In this document: positions 1-8,782 of the stretch, in pieces
How the letters are laid out: each line of letters begins with the position of its first letter
Numbering within the stretch: position 1 is the stretch's first letter
Assembly: GCF_002246015.1 (NCBI RefSeq)
Contig: NZ_NOLJ01000018.1
Location: 9,316-61,414 of the forward strand
Reading direction: 5' to 3'
DNA length: 52,099 nt
Source of the DNA: Nostoc sp. 'Peltigera membranacea cyanobiont' 210A
GTDB lineage: Bacteria; Cyanobacteriota; Cyanobacteriia; Cyanobacteriales; Nostocaceae
Program-made: the position numbers and the translations under genes
Notes under the pieces: model-generated
What the model was told of the DNA's origin: nothing
Database searches by the model: none
Seen by the model: only the letters and a program-made list of their open reading frames with translations

Positions 1-1443
1 CTGCCCCCCTGCCCCCCTGCTTCCTACTTCCGGTTTCACTTGGACTGTTGCACCAGGCACTAGGTTGAATTGTCCATCAGTAACTACTTGCTCACCTGGT
101 TTCACCCCTTGCTTAATTACCGTTTCGTTCCCAACGGTATCGCCGACGGTAATTAAACGCATTTCTGCTGTTTTGTCAGGTTTAACTACATACACAAACT
201 GCCCCTGTTGTCCACTCTGTACCGCTTGGGAAGGAACAGTAATGGCATTTGGTTCTGCGCTGAGTTTGAGTACTACATTGACAAACTGCCCCGGAAATAG
301 CCGCTCATCAGCATTGGCAAAAGTACCCTTAAGTTGAATTGTGCCTGTTTGGGTATTGACTCCACTATCAACAAAGGTGAGTTCGCCCCGTACCGGATGC
401 CCTGCATCTTTAGGAGGTAAAGCATCAACTTCTAACTTGCCGTTATTCGCACTGTATTTTTTGATATCTGGCAGCAGTCGCTGGGGAATAGAAAAGTTGA
501 CGTAAATCGGGCGAATTTGGCTGATTGTAATTAGCGGATCAGTGGCATTCGCCTGTACCAAGTTGCCTTGATTTAGCTTCAGGCTACCTGTGCGCCCGGC
601 AATTGGTGAGTAAATAGAACTATAAGAAAGCTGAACTTTGGCATTGTCGATCGCAGCTTCATCTGATGCTACTACTGCCTGAGCATTTTGGACATCTGCT
701 TGGGCTGCCGCCACTGCTGCTTGAGCATTTGCCACACCACCTCGATCTGCGTTCACCGTTGCTTGTTGAGCATCAGCGCTGGTTTGATACTGTTCGGCCT
801 GTTCTTTACTGATTGCCCCTTGCTTGAGCAAACTACTATAACGTTGCGCTTGTGCATCTGCATTTGTTGCCTGGGCTTTATCCTTGACTACATTCGCTTT
901 TGCCTGGTTTACTTGAGCGATCGCTTTGAGGACATTTGCCTGTGCCTGTTTCACTTGGGCTAAATCTTTCGCTTTGGCAGCATTAGCTTGCATCAGCGCA
1001 GCTTGTAAAGGACGAGAATCAATTTTAAATAACAAGTCTCCTTTTTTAACGTTCTGCCCTTGCTGAAAATAGACACCAGTAAGCTGACCGCCCACCTGAG
1101 ACTTGACAGATACCGTAGAATATGCTTCCACAGTTCCCGTCGCCGATAGCTGTATTGGAATCGTTTTTTGAGTCGCAGTAGCAATCACCACTGGCACAGC
1201 TCGTTTTTTTCCTGCTTCTTTGCCACTTGATTGGGCTTCGGAAGCATTACAGGCACTACACAAGTAGGCTAAACTTAATATAAGTAGCGAAAACCGCCCT
1301 CTTTGAATAATGGTCTGAAAACGAGGAACAGTTTCAGCAGCCAAAGACGAAGGCTTTATCGTCTGAACAGGAGCTAAACAGCGCATATCAACAATCTGGG
1401 GGAAAGGGGAAGCACAGACACATACTAGCTTGTCTTTAGACAT
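1..1443 (-). CDS. RND efflux membrane-fusion (HlyD/AcrA-type) lipoprotein, 3' end off window
   Basis: Periplasmic adaptor of a tripartite RND efflux pump, linking an inner-membrane permease to an outer-membrane channel. The frame is open for 481 codons from an ATG at 1443 to the left edge, so the C-terminus is missing. A hydrophobic stretch at residues 51-62 ends in LCSAC (Cys65), a weak lipobox. A barrel-sandwich half (ATGTVEAYSTVSVKSQVGGQ, about 101-120) is followed by a long Ala/Gln-rich coiled coil (about 150-270), then SPIAGRTG and beta-barrel segments. I chose 1443 because GGAAG lies 5 nt upstream; a second ATG at 1386 has no ribosome site. The last visible codons run into a GGGGGCA tandem tract, so the true end may be close. 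No permease is visible here; the RND permease at 35559-38873 is far away. Confidence 0.88.
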   Translation of the reverse strand, partial: MSKDKLVCVCASPFPQIVDMRCLAPVQTIKPSSLAAETVPRFQTIIQRGRFSLLILSLAYLCSACNASEAQSSGKEAGKKRAVPVVIATATQKTIPIQLSATGTVEAYSTVSVKSQVGGQLTGVYFQQGQNVKKGDLLFKIDSRPLQAALMQANAAKAKDLAQVKQAQANVLKAIAQVNQAKANVVKDKAQATNADAQAQRYSSLLKQGAISKEQAEQYQTSADAQQATVNADRGGVANAQAAVAAAQADVQNAQAVVASDEAAIDNAKVQLSYSSIYSPIAGRTGSLKLNQGNLVQANATDPLITISQIRPIYVNFSIPQRLLPDIKKYSANNGKLEVDALPPKDAGHPVRGELTFVDSGVNTQTGTIQLKGTFANADERLFPGQFVNVVLKLSAEPNAITVPSQAVQSGQQGQFVYVVKPDKTAEMRLITVGDTVGNETVIKQGVKPGEQVVTDGQFNLVPGATVQVKPEVGSRGAGGQ

Positions 1444-1498
1444 CGCATCTTCCGCAAAATGGTTGGTTGCGATTGATTCTAATTAGATAAGCACAATA

Positions 1499-1526
1499 TT
1501 AGTTAAACTAAACATTAGTGTACTAA
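1499..1526. promoter_or_regulatory. Tandem inverted-repeat operator candidate upstream of the efflux adaptor
   Basis: Two inverted repeats with the same arms stand side by side: TTAGT-TAA-ACTAA at 1499-1511 and TTAGT-GT-ACTAA at 1515-1526, centres about 15-16 bp apart. They lie 56-83 bp upstream of the adaptor start in an AT-rich spacer. Paired palindromes in front of RND genes commonly bind TetR- or MarR-family repressors. No such regulator gene is in view, so the partner is unknown. Confidence 0.45.
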
Positions 1527-1740
1527 TAATTTATTTTTTAGCCTACCCCTTTTGGAGAGAAATTATTTTAAGCCGTTGCGATCTGTGACTTTATTTATCT
1601 TTGCAGAGTGGAAGCCTACTGACGGCAAAGCAATCAAGTATTGGCAAACTAATTCGTGCCCGGCGGCATTTTTTGTTTTTCATCGATAAATTTAGTTGCT
1701 CTCATATCATGTCCGCTTGATTACTTACTAAACCCTAAGA

Positions 1741-1807
1741 ACCCCACCCCGCCAAAGCTATGCTTTGTCTCCCCTCCCCGCCGGCGGGGAGGGGCTGGGG
1801 GTGGGGT
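1741..1807. repeat. GC-rich nested palindrome
   Basis: Nine-base outer arms (ACCCCACCC at 1741-1749, GGGTGGGGT at 1799-1807) enclose a perfect 24-bp palindrome at 1771-1794 (CCCCTCCCCGCC and its complement). It resembles the CCCTCCCC/GGGGAGGG hairpins at about 9840, 23220 and 35410 and is probably a member of a dispersed cyanobacterial hairpin family. It could also end leftward transcription past the transporter gene. Confidence 0.7.
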
Positions 1808-1915
1808 GCAATGACTATGGGAATCACAACTAATTACCCGGACTTGATATCAGACCCTTTTGGCTATGAGGAAAATGATTTTCTAAAACTTCCTCCCCCC
1901 TGCTCCCCTACTCCC

Positions 1916-3367
1916 TTAACTCCCCCTCATCTCTTGCCGTTCTTTGAGTTTTAGCATAATTTCAGCGTGCATCTCGCGGGTAATTGGGTAAAAATACGTT
2001 AAAACCAAGCCAAAAATCAAACAAACTGTAGGTATGGGGCCAACGGCAACGCGAATAGCAAACAGTGCTGATTCCGGTTGGATGGGTAGTGGACTTCCGG
2101 CTACAGATTCTTTGAAACCAGATACTTGTAAAGCATTTCCCACCAAAAATAGTCCCAAAGCTAAACCAAATTTTTGCAGCAAAACCATGAAGCCATAAAA
2201 AATGCCTTCTCTGCGTTGTCCGGTTTGCAGTTCATCTAATTCAATTACATCTGGAATCATTGACCAGGGAATTAGATAAGCTGTGGATACACCAATACCT
2301 GCCATCACAGCCATCACATACATCAAAACTATTTGACCAGGCTGTAAGAAAAATAGTCCGGCTGCTGCTATAATCCACAAACTCATTCCTAGAAAATAAA
2401 CAACTTTTTTGCCGATTTTTTTACTCAACGCTCCCCAGACAAATAGCATCAACAGAGCAGTTCCTTGGACTGCAATCATCACTGTGGGGACATCTGATTC
2501 TTTGAGTCCCATACAATTGACTACAAAATAGGGAATAATGCTGGCTGTTACCTGCACACCTAGCCAAGAACAAAGATATATACCAATAACAAATAAAAAA
2601 GGTCGGTTACTAAAGACAATTTTTAGCTGTTCAAAGAAGGGGAGAGATGCAGGTTCCTCGGTTTGGCTGCGTTTAGCTTCAAAAGCTAAGATGCGATCGC
2701 GGACTCCAAAAACGCACCAATATAATCCTAAAATCGAAATTACTGTACAAACTGCTGCTAAAACAAGATATTGTTGTTTGCGATCGGCAATCAGTGAAAA
2801 AACAATTTGCGTTAAAATCAACGATAAAATGCTGCCACCAATAGAAAATGTAAAGCGATAGCTGTTAAGGCTGGTGCGTTCGTCGTAATCTTGAGTCAGT
2901 TCTGGAGTCATCGCCGTATAAGGCAAATTCACAACCGTGTAAAACGCCTGAGATATCACCCCAATGACTACGTAATACCAAAATAATGGCCAAATATTCT
3001 CACTCTGATTTGCACTAAATTGCGGTACAATCCACTGCAAGAAAAAGAAAATTCCAAAGGGGATTGCTCCATAAAACATCCAAGGAAGACGACGCCCCCA
3101 ACGACGAGATTTCGTTTTATCAGTCAGAAAGCCGACAAACGGATCGTTTATGCCATCCCAGATTTTGCCAATCATCAAAATACTGCCCGCTAAACCCGCA
3201 GGGATACCAGCAACATTCGTGAAGAAAACCAGCAGAAAAAAGACGGAGATATTTGCGGTGATTGCTGGACCTAAATCTCCTGCACCATAAGCCAGCTTTG
3301 TTTTTAAGTCGAGCTTTTCACTGAGAATATCTCGTTTGGCACCGCCATCAGCGGCAGAATCTTTCAT
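1916..3367 (-). CDS. GPH-family (MelB-like) sugar:cation symporter, MFS fold
   Basis: Inner-membrane transporter of 483 residues, the usual length for the glycoside-pentoside-hexuronide:cation symporter family, with about 12 hydrophobic segments. The family signature lies near residues 66-95: GKIWDGINDPFVGFLTDKTK followed by SRRWGRRLPW, with the Asp and Arg/Lys residues expected between helices 2 and 3. The N-terminal AYGAGDLGPAI is also typical. The substrate cannot be read from sequence; cyanobacterial members are mostly uncharacterised. It is divergent from the phosphoribosyltransferase at 3445, and the 77-bp gap must hold both promoters. Its 3' end lies close to the hairpin repeat at 1741-1807. 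Confidence 0.85.
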   Translation of the reverse strand: MKDSAADGGAKRDILSEKLDLKTKLAYGAGDLGPAITANISVFFLLVFFTNVAGIPAGLAGSILMIGKIWDGINDPFVGFLTDKTKSRRWGRRLPWMFYGAIPFGIFFFLQWIVPQFSANQSENIWPLFWYYVVIGVISQAFYTVVNLPYTAMTPELTQDYDERTSLNSYRFTFSIGGSILSLILTQIVFSLIADRKQQYLVLAAVCTVISILGLYWCVFGVRDRILAFEAKRSQTEEPASLPFFEQLKIVFSNRPFLFVIGIYLCSWLGVQVTASIIPYFVVNCMGLKESDVPTVMIAVQGTALLMLFVWGALSKKIGKKVVYFLGMSLWIIAAAGLFFLQPGQIVLMYVMAVMAGIGVSTAYLIPWSMIPDVIELDELQTGQRREGIFYGFMVLLQKFGLALGLFLVGNALQVSGFKESVAGSPLPIQPESALFAIRVAVGPIPTVCLIFGLVLTYFYPITREMHAEIMLKLKERQEMRGS

Positions 3368-3444
3368 AATAACTTGCGCTCATACTAAAATAAAAAGTTT
3401 GCGATTGCCTTCAATACTAGCTATCTACCACTCCCATTAGACTT

Positions 3445-3963
3445 ATGCCAGACCTTTATGTTTCTTGGTCAGATTATCACCAAAAAATTGAACAACTGGC
3501 TATTCAGATTTATGAATCCGGTTGGGAATTAAACCAGATTATCTGTCTTGCCAGAGGAGGACTAAGAATTGGAGATATTCTTTCGCGTATATACCAGCAA
3601 CCACTGGCAATTTTAGCAACCTCATCTTACAGTGGCAGTGGCAAGCAAGAAAGAAGTAATTTAGTTTTCTCCCGCCACTTAACGATGACTGCTGAAAAGT
3701 TAGGTTCGCGCATTCTCCTAGTGGATGACTTAGTAGATTCTGGGATCACACTCCAACAGACTATACCTTGGCTCAAGCAAAATATTGATTTTCCCATTGA
3801 GGAAATTCGCACCGCCGTTCTTTGGTATAAAGCTTGTTCAGTTATAGCACCCGATTATTATGTTGATTATCTGCCCGACAACCCCTGGATTCATCAACCC
3901 TTTGAACACTATGAGCAGATGAACCCCGCAGAACTTGCGGCTAAGGTAAATCAACCGTGTTGA
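3445..3963 (+). CDS. Purine-type phosphoribosyltransferase
   Basis: A 172-residue type I phosphoribosyltransferase. The PRPP-binding signature ILLVDDLVDSGITL is at about residues 90-103, and an upstream ICLARGGLRIGDIL segment (33-46) supplies the conserved Arg-Gly-Gly loop seen in xanthine-guanine and hypoxanthine transferases. It probably salvages a purine base in the cytoplasm; the base is not determinable by eye. The first ATG at 3445 fits the family N-terminus. It is transcribed alone and divergently from the transporter at 1916-3367. Confidence 0.8.
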   Translation: MPDLYVSWSDYHQKIEQLAIQIYESGWELNQIICLARGGLRIGDILSRIYQQPLAILATSSYSGSGKQERSNLVFSRHLTMTAEKLGSRILLVDDLVDSGITLQQTIPWLKQNIDFPIEEIRTAVLWYKACSVIAPDYYVDYLPDNPWIHQPFEHYEQMNPAELAAKVNQPC

Positions 3964-4154
3964 TAAATATACACACAAAGTTAATTTCACAGCCACTCAT
4001 GCTCGACCAGATTTCTGAATATACAATTTTTGTAAAGTATTGGTCGCTTTTTAGATTTTAGCGATCGCTCGTCAAATCCTTGAAAACCGACCGGACTTTA
4101 GGCGAAACTAGAGATGGTGGCAGAAAAAGTAAAATCACCCTCGGATAATTAAAA

Positions 4155-4394
4155 ATGAAATCAGCACACGAACGCGAACAATTAATTAAAGATATCAACG
4201 TACTACTAAACCAAGCTTATGACAGTACTCTAGATGAGATTTACACATTACTTCAAAAAATCGAAGAGGAAGAGGAAGAGGAAGATTTAAAAGCCTATGA
4301 GCTTGCAAAAAAATCTGCTGATATTGATGGCTCAGTGTCATGGGAGGAAGCTAAAAAAGAACTAAAACAAGAAATAAAAAAGGAAGTTGCGTGA
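4155..4394 (+). CDS. Antitoxin of a RelE/ParE-type toxin-antitoxin pair
   Basis: A 79-residue acidic, helical protein with a seven-Glu run (about residues 37-43) and a Lys/Glu-rich C-terminus, the usual make-up of a small type II antitoxin. Its TGA stop overlaps the GTG start of the RelE/ParE toxin by 4 bp (4391-4394), so the two are translationally coupled. I do not recognise a named DNA-binding fold in the N-terminal half (HEREQLIKDINVLLNQAY). Assignment rests mainly on position and size. Confidence 0.72.
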   Translation: MKSAHEREQLIKDINVLLNQAYDSTLDEIYTLLQKIEEEEEEEDLKAYELAKKSADIDGSVSWEEAKKELKQEIKKEVA

Positions 4395-4657
4395 GTTATA
4401 AAGTTGAAATCTTAAAGGGAGCATTAAAACAACTTAAAAAATTATCGCCAGAACTTCAAGAACGCATACAAGTTAAAATTGATGATTTAGCCATAGAACC
4501 CCGTCCAAACGGGGTAAAAAAGCTAAAAGGTAAAGAAAATGCTTATAGGATTAGACTAGGTGAGTATCGAGTTATATACGATATTTTCGATGATATTCTA
4601 GTGGTGAATGTTGTAGAAGTTGGACATCGTAGCAAGGTTTATAACGATAAAAGTTAG
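4391..4657 (+). CDS. RelE/ParE-family toxin
   Basis: An 88-residue protein of the RelE/ParE superfamily: VEILKGALKQLKKLSPELQE at the N-terminus, a central GVKKLKGKENAYRIRLGEYR stretch, and RVIYDIFDDILVVNVVEVGH near the end. The pattern of conserved Lys/Arg plus a final GHR matches ribosome-dependent mRNA interferases of the RelE type; ParE members instead target gyrase, and sequence alone does not decide. The start is GTG inside the antitoxin stop. The pair opens the accessory block that runs to 9.6 kb. Confidence 0.85.
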   Translation: MSYKVEILKGALKQLKKLSPELQERIQVKIDDLAIEPRPNGVKKLKGKENAYRIRLGEYRVIYDIFDDILVVNVVEVGHRSKVYNDKS

Positions 4658-4833
4658 GGCTAATTAATTTGTAATTAATTCTTGATGATTAGGTACTTTG
4701 AGTCCTTCTTTGTCAATTATTTATGCTTACTAAAGAAGAAGCAAACCCCTTGTCTCGCGGTAACACACCTTACGACTTACAAAAATAAATGATTTGTTGT
4801 CATTATTGGCGGTAAAAATATCAATGGTAGAAC

Positions 4834-6999
4834 CTAACAATTTAACTCCCCAAACTTAGGACTCCACCACCCTTTTGACGTATTGAAATAAGCCACCTCT
4901 TTATGTTTGGTATCTTTACGCGATTGTGGATCAGAACATCGCAACATTGTCTTACTCTGCCCCTCTTTGATGTAACTGTACTCCTCTAAAGGTTTCTTAC
5001 ATACTGGGCAGGGATATGCCGTTATCTTCACGGGAGGCTTTTGTTGATTTTCAGCTTGGACTGCTTTAGTTTGTGGTGGCTGCCAAGTTTTGTTAAAGTC
5101 GCTCCAAAATAGCACAATATTTTCACAGCCTTTAGTGCATTTGAGGAAATATTTCTTTTTAACTTTACTACTCGGAATTTTGGCGAGAAAATTTTTGCAT
5201 TCAGGGCATCGCGTTTTGGAAGTTTCATATTTCCGCTCAGTTATCACATTAGCTTTTACTATTGAGGAACTTGGAACTACAGTTTTAGCTTTGGAGAGCG
5301 CTGGTATAAAGTAATTCTGATTCCAACTAGTTAAATAATGCTGCCAAGAGTTTTTCCCTTCGGAAATTGCATCAAGAGCATCCTCCATTTTTGCTGTGAA
5401 TTCTGCCTCTAGTAAATCAGGCAGTGCTTTGAGCAAAAACGCATCAACTTCTAACCCTAATGCTGTCGGTTGAAGATGGTCTTTTTTCAACTCAACATAA
5501 TTTCGTTTTTTTAAAGTAGCAACAGTAGGAGCATAAGTACTTGGGCGACCAATTCCTTTACGTTCCATCAATTGCACCAATTTGGGTTCACTATAACGAG
5601 GTGGTGGCTGAGTCTGCTTCTTTTCATGTCCAGCATTCTCCAGTTTCAATGCTTGTCCCTGTTGTAATGAAGGTAAAACACTATCCTTGCTGAGATTGTT
5701 CCAGTATCGGGCATAACCGTAAAATTCAATTACTTGCCCTCTAGCTGACCACAGTAGAGAACCAGACTGAGTAATCACCAAAGTTTTACGCAATTGGGCA
5801 GCACGACACTGAGAAGCAATTGACCGTTTCCAAATCATCACATACAAATTAAACTCATCATCAGGAAGTTCTAAGCGCAATTGAACTGAGGGACGAAACA
5901 CATCAGTTGGACGAATCGCTTCATGTGCTTCTTGAGCCGATTTGCTACTACGATGCTTGGCGACTTGCTGCGGTACATTCTGCGGATCGTTTTGCTCTAA
6001 CCATTTACGGGCACTGGCACAAAATTCTGGACTCAGCATTACTGAGTCTGTTCGCATATATGTTATCAACCCAGCTTCATAAAGCTTTTGGGCCACAATC
6101 ATGGTTTTGTCGGGAGCAAACCTCAGCTTTGAACCGGCAGCTTGCTGAAGGCTGGAAGTTGTAAATGGTGGAGGTGGCTGGCGGTTAACGATTTTTCCTT
6201 CAAAATGAATCACCTGATGAGGATGTCGCTGTGCTTCTTCAACTAAACGTGTTGCCTCTGCTTCGGAAAGAACACGTTTAGATTCCGGTGTTTCTGGACT
6301 ATTACCTACTTTCGCGTCATCGTGAGTTTCAGTTTCTTGCTCTGCTGCATCTTTTGCAGAATCGACCGTCCCTTTGTAAAAAGCCCGAAATCCTTCAGCA
6401 TAATCTACCCAAACACTCCAGTAGTCTTGGGGGACAAAAGCCAGAATTTCGTTTTCTCGCTGACAAATCAGGTGCAATGTCGCGCTTTGGACTCTGCCAA
6501 CACTCTTAGCGCCGTTATTCAATGCCCAAACTAAAGGACTACCCTTATAACCTACCAACTTATCTAGGCAATCTCGGCACAGCCCAGCACCAATTAAGTT
6601 TTGGTCTAGCTTTCTAGGATTAGCGATCGCACTCTGTACCGCCGATGCTGTAATCTCAGTATAAATTACTCGTTTCGGTTCCCTTAAACCCAGCGTTTCT
6701 TTGAGATGCCAAGCGATCGTCTCACCTTCCCGGTCTGGGTCAGTTGCTAAAACAACTTCATCAACCTGCCTCACCGCAGACTTGAGCTTCTGGATTGTTT
6801 CTTTTGCTCGTTGGTCACGCGGGACGTAATTGCACCGGACATTACTGCCGTCCATGACAAAGCCCAAGGAATCGTCCCCTTCATTGCTGAGTTCTCGGAT
6901 ATGTCCACAACTGGCTAGAACTTTCCAATCCGAACCCAGAATTTGACTAAGTTTTTTGACTTTTCCCGGAGACTCTACTACAAGCAGGCGTTTGATCAT
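4834..6999 (-). CDS. Type IA DNA topoisomerase, TopA-like second copy
   Basis: A 721-residue topoisomerase that would relax negatively supercoiled DNA through a 5'-phosphotyrosine. The TOPRIM domain (residues 1-120) carries E9 in VVESPGK and D87/D89 in TDPDREGET. The strand-passage core has SVGRVQSATL (166-175) and the catalytic Tyr314 in YMRTDS. Two C-terminal four-Cys zinc modules follow, beginning CPECKNF and CPVCKKP. It is shorter than the roughly 850-900-residue housekeeping TopA of cyanobacteria. It also has an unusual Cys pair (GLCRDCLDKLVGY, 139-151) where an ARRVLDRLVGY-like helix is normal. This suggests an accessory paralogue, consistent with its place between a toxin-antitoxin pair and a defence-like pair. 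Confidence 0.9.
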   Translation of the reverse strand: MIKRLLVVESPGKVKKLSQILGSDWKVLASCGHIRELSNEGDDSLGFVMDGSNVRCNYVPRDQRAKETIQKLKSAVRQVDEVVLATDPDREGETIAWHLKETLGLREPKRVIYTEITASAVQSAIANPRKLDQNLIGAGLCRDCLDKLVGYKGSPLVWALNNGAKSVGRVQSATLHLICQRENEILAFVPQDYWSVWVDYAEGFRAFYKGTVDSAKDAAEQETETHDDAKVGNSPETPESKRVLSEAEATRLVEEAQRHPHQVIHFEGKIVNRQPPPPFTTSSLQQAAGSKLRFAPDKTMIVAQKLYEAGLITYMRTDSVMLSPEFCASARKWLEQNDPQNVPQQVAKHRSSKSAQEAHEAIRPTDVFRPSVQLRLELPDDEFNLYVMIWKRSIASQCRAAQLRKTLVITQSGSLLWSARGQVIEFYGYARYWNNLSKDSVLPSLQQGQALKLENAGHEKKQTQPPPRYSEPKLVQLMERKGIGRPSTYAPTVATLKKRNYVELKKDHLQPTALGLEVDAFLLKALPDLLEAEFTAKMEDALDAISEGKNSWQHYLTSWNQNYFIPALSKAKTVVPSSSIVKANVITERKYETSKTRCPECKNFLAKIPSSKVKKKYFLKCTKGCENIVLFWSDFNKTWQPPQTKAVQAENQQKPPVKITAYPCPVCKKPLEEYSYIKEGQSKTMLRCSDPQSRKDTKHKEVAYFNTSKGWWSPKFGELNC

Positions 7000-7091
7000 A
7001 GCAACTGCGTTCTAGATTTTGAGCAATAAATTGGCAACTGCAATTAGCGATGGCTGCGCCAACGCCAAGGGCAAACGCCTATTCTCGTGAT

Positions 7092-7340
7092 ATGGATTTT
7101 CATAGAATACTGTACCAAAAAGCTTTGACAATTGCTGAACTCAGTTTAGAGGTAAATGATGCTTGATTGTGCGATCGCTGTTGTAACTGGCTCAACTATT
7201 ATGATTTTAACTTCAACAACCTAGTTAAACAGGGAAAAATCTCTAGCAAGATCCCGCAGGGTGTGTCGGCTACTGTCCGGGAACGCCTAAAAGCGAACCA
7301 ACGACCAGAACTTTCTAAGAAAGAGGACATAAAGAATTGA
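7092..7340 (+). pseudogene. Decayed ORF with one in-frame TGA, product unknown
   Basis: One frame reads from ATG 7092 for 24 codons, meets TGA at 7164-7166, then continues for 57 codons to TGA 7338-7340. The second part (YYDFNFNNLVKQGKISSKIP, then a basic RERLKANQRPELSKKEDIKN end) looks like genuine protein and not random sequence. I do not recognise the family. A HIP1 site (GCGATCGC) lies just after the internal stop. It may be a relic of the gene that stood here before the ATPase/TOPRIM pair arrived. An alternative is a short gene starting after the stop, but no good start codon is present. Confidence 0.35.
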
Positions 7341-7417
7341 AGTTTTTGTTTCCTGTGTTTTCCAGAGAAAGATAGAAGTTAGAATTAAAGCCATGAAGCC
7401 AATGGCTATAGGATTAG

Positions 7418-8782
7418 ATGACTATGCGAATTAAGCAAATTTCCGTCAGTGGCTTATTTGGAATTTTTGACCATGTGATTCCATTGAACATGGATGAACG
7501 AATCACCATTATTCATGGCCCAAATGGTTTTGGAAAAACAGCCATATTAAGAATATTAAATGCTTTGTTTAACTCACAATACGCAGAGTTAAAAACTATC
7601 CCATTTAAACTGTTTCGACTTGCATTTGATGATAGTAGTAACATTGAAATAATAAAAAATAACGATGATTCAGAACAGGCAAAAAATAATATTGTCTTAA
7701 AATTTTCTCAACCTGATTCAGAACCAGTTCATTTTTATTTAAAGTCAAAGATAAATCAAGATAATAGAGAATTGCGAAGTATTTATTTAAATTATTATAT
7801 AAAATCAATAAAAACTCCTCTAAAATCGTTGGATTTGGGCACCGAAGAAACTCTTTTACCTGAAAAAGCTTCTGAAGAAGCTGTAGAGGAAGTTGATAAT
7901 TTATGGTCTTCAATCTGGAGGTCACAAGAAGAGCCTGATTGGTTAGAACAATTGAAAAGCAATATTCATATTCGCCTCATTGAGTCACAACGATTGCTTA
8001 ATTTTGTTCCTAACCGTTCTTCCAGACGGTCTGCTGAAACACCTTCAATATTATCAACTGTGTCTGCCTATTCTGATGAACTTGCTAAACTGATGCAAGA
8101 TAAATTTAAGGAATACGGTATAATATCTCAATCTCTTGACAGAACTTTTCCCATCAGAGTGGTGAAGCAACAGCCATCTACAGATTTAACAGATGAACAA
8201 CTTCGTCATCAACTAAACGAACTTGAAGCGACTCGCTCTCGGTTAATAGAAGTAGGTCTTTTGGATAAAGATGAAGATGCAGAATTTCAAATCCAGCCTC
8301 AAGATATAGATGAAAGCACAAAAAATGCTTTGTCGGTATATGTTCAAGATGTAGAAAAAAAGTTGAGCGTTTTTGCTGAAATAGCAAGCAAGATTGATTT
8401 ATTAAGGAAAATTATTAATAATAAGTTTGCCTATTCCTACAAAGAGATAAACTTTAGCAAAGAAAAGGGATTCGTTGTCACAACAAGTTATGGCTCCTCA
8501 TTATCTAATTCAAAAACTCTTTTGCCAACAGATTTATCATCTGGAGAGCAACATGAGTTAGTTCTTCTCTATGAGCTATTATTTAAAGTTCAACCTAATT
8601 CTCTAGTCTTAATTGATGAGCCGGAATTATCTCTTCATGTAGGATGGCAGGTTCAGTTTTTAAAAGACTTACAAGACATTACACAGCTTGCAGATTTAAA
8701 TATACTAATGGCTACTCATTCACCAGATATAATTCAAGATCGCTGGGATTTGACGGTTGAACTGAAAGGGCCACAAAAGTGA
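7418..8782 (+). CDS. ariA-like: AAA/ABC-type ATPase, PARIS AriA-like
   Basis: A 454-residue SMC/ABC-related ATPase. Walker A is GPNGFGKT (34-41). The ABC signature LSSGEQHELVLLYELLF, Walker B LVLIDEPELSLH and the H-loop ATHSPDII lie in the last 90 residues, with a coiled-coil insert between. It overlaps the downstream DUF4435/TOPRIM gene by 4 bp, so the two are co-translated. ATPase (about 450 residues) plus DUF4435 (about 290) in this order is the layout of the PARIS anti-phage system, where AriA holds AriB until a phage protein triggers release. OLD-like or other ATPase/TOPRIM pairs are the main alternative. AGGA lies a few bases before ATG 7418. The gene is more AT-rich than ftsH or ilvB, as expected for transferred DNA. 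Confidence 0.75.
   Translation: MTMRIKQISVSGLFGIFDHVIPLNMDERITIIHGPNGFGKTAILRILNALFNSQYAELKTIPFKLFRLAFDDSSNIEIIKNNDDSEQAKNNIVLKFSQPDSEPVHFYLKSKINQDNRELRSIYLNYYIKSIKTPLKSLDLGTEETLLPEKASEEAVEEVDNLWSSIWRSQEEPDWLEQLKSNIHIRLIESQRLLNFVPNRSSRRSAETPSILSTVSAYSDELAKLMQDKFKEYGIISQSLDRTFPIRVVKQQPSTDLTDEQLRHQLNELEATRSRLIEVGLLDKDEDAEFQIQPQDIDESTKNALSVYVQDVEKKLSVFAEIASKIDLLRKIINNKFAYSYKEINFSKEKGFVVTTSYGSSLSNSKTLLPTDLSSGEQHELVLLYELLFKVQPNSLVLIDEPELSLHVGWQVQFLKDLQDITQLADLNILMATHSPDIIQDRWDLTVELKGPQK

Larger units (their letters stand above)
1444..1915. other. Intergenic region between efflux adaptor and GPH transporter
   Basis: No convincing gene is seen in these 472 bases. The stretch holds the promoter region of the adaptor gene with the paired inverted repeats at 1499-1526, and the GC-rich nested palindrome at 1741-1807. 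A short open frame across 1760-1954 is only the repeat read as protein. Confidence 0.6.

Noticed and set aside
4724..4788. 21-codon frame (MLTKEEANPLSRGNTPYDLQK) between toxin and topoisomerase genes
   Set aside because: Too short, with no ribosome site or context to support it.
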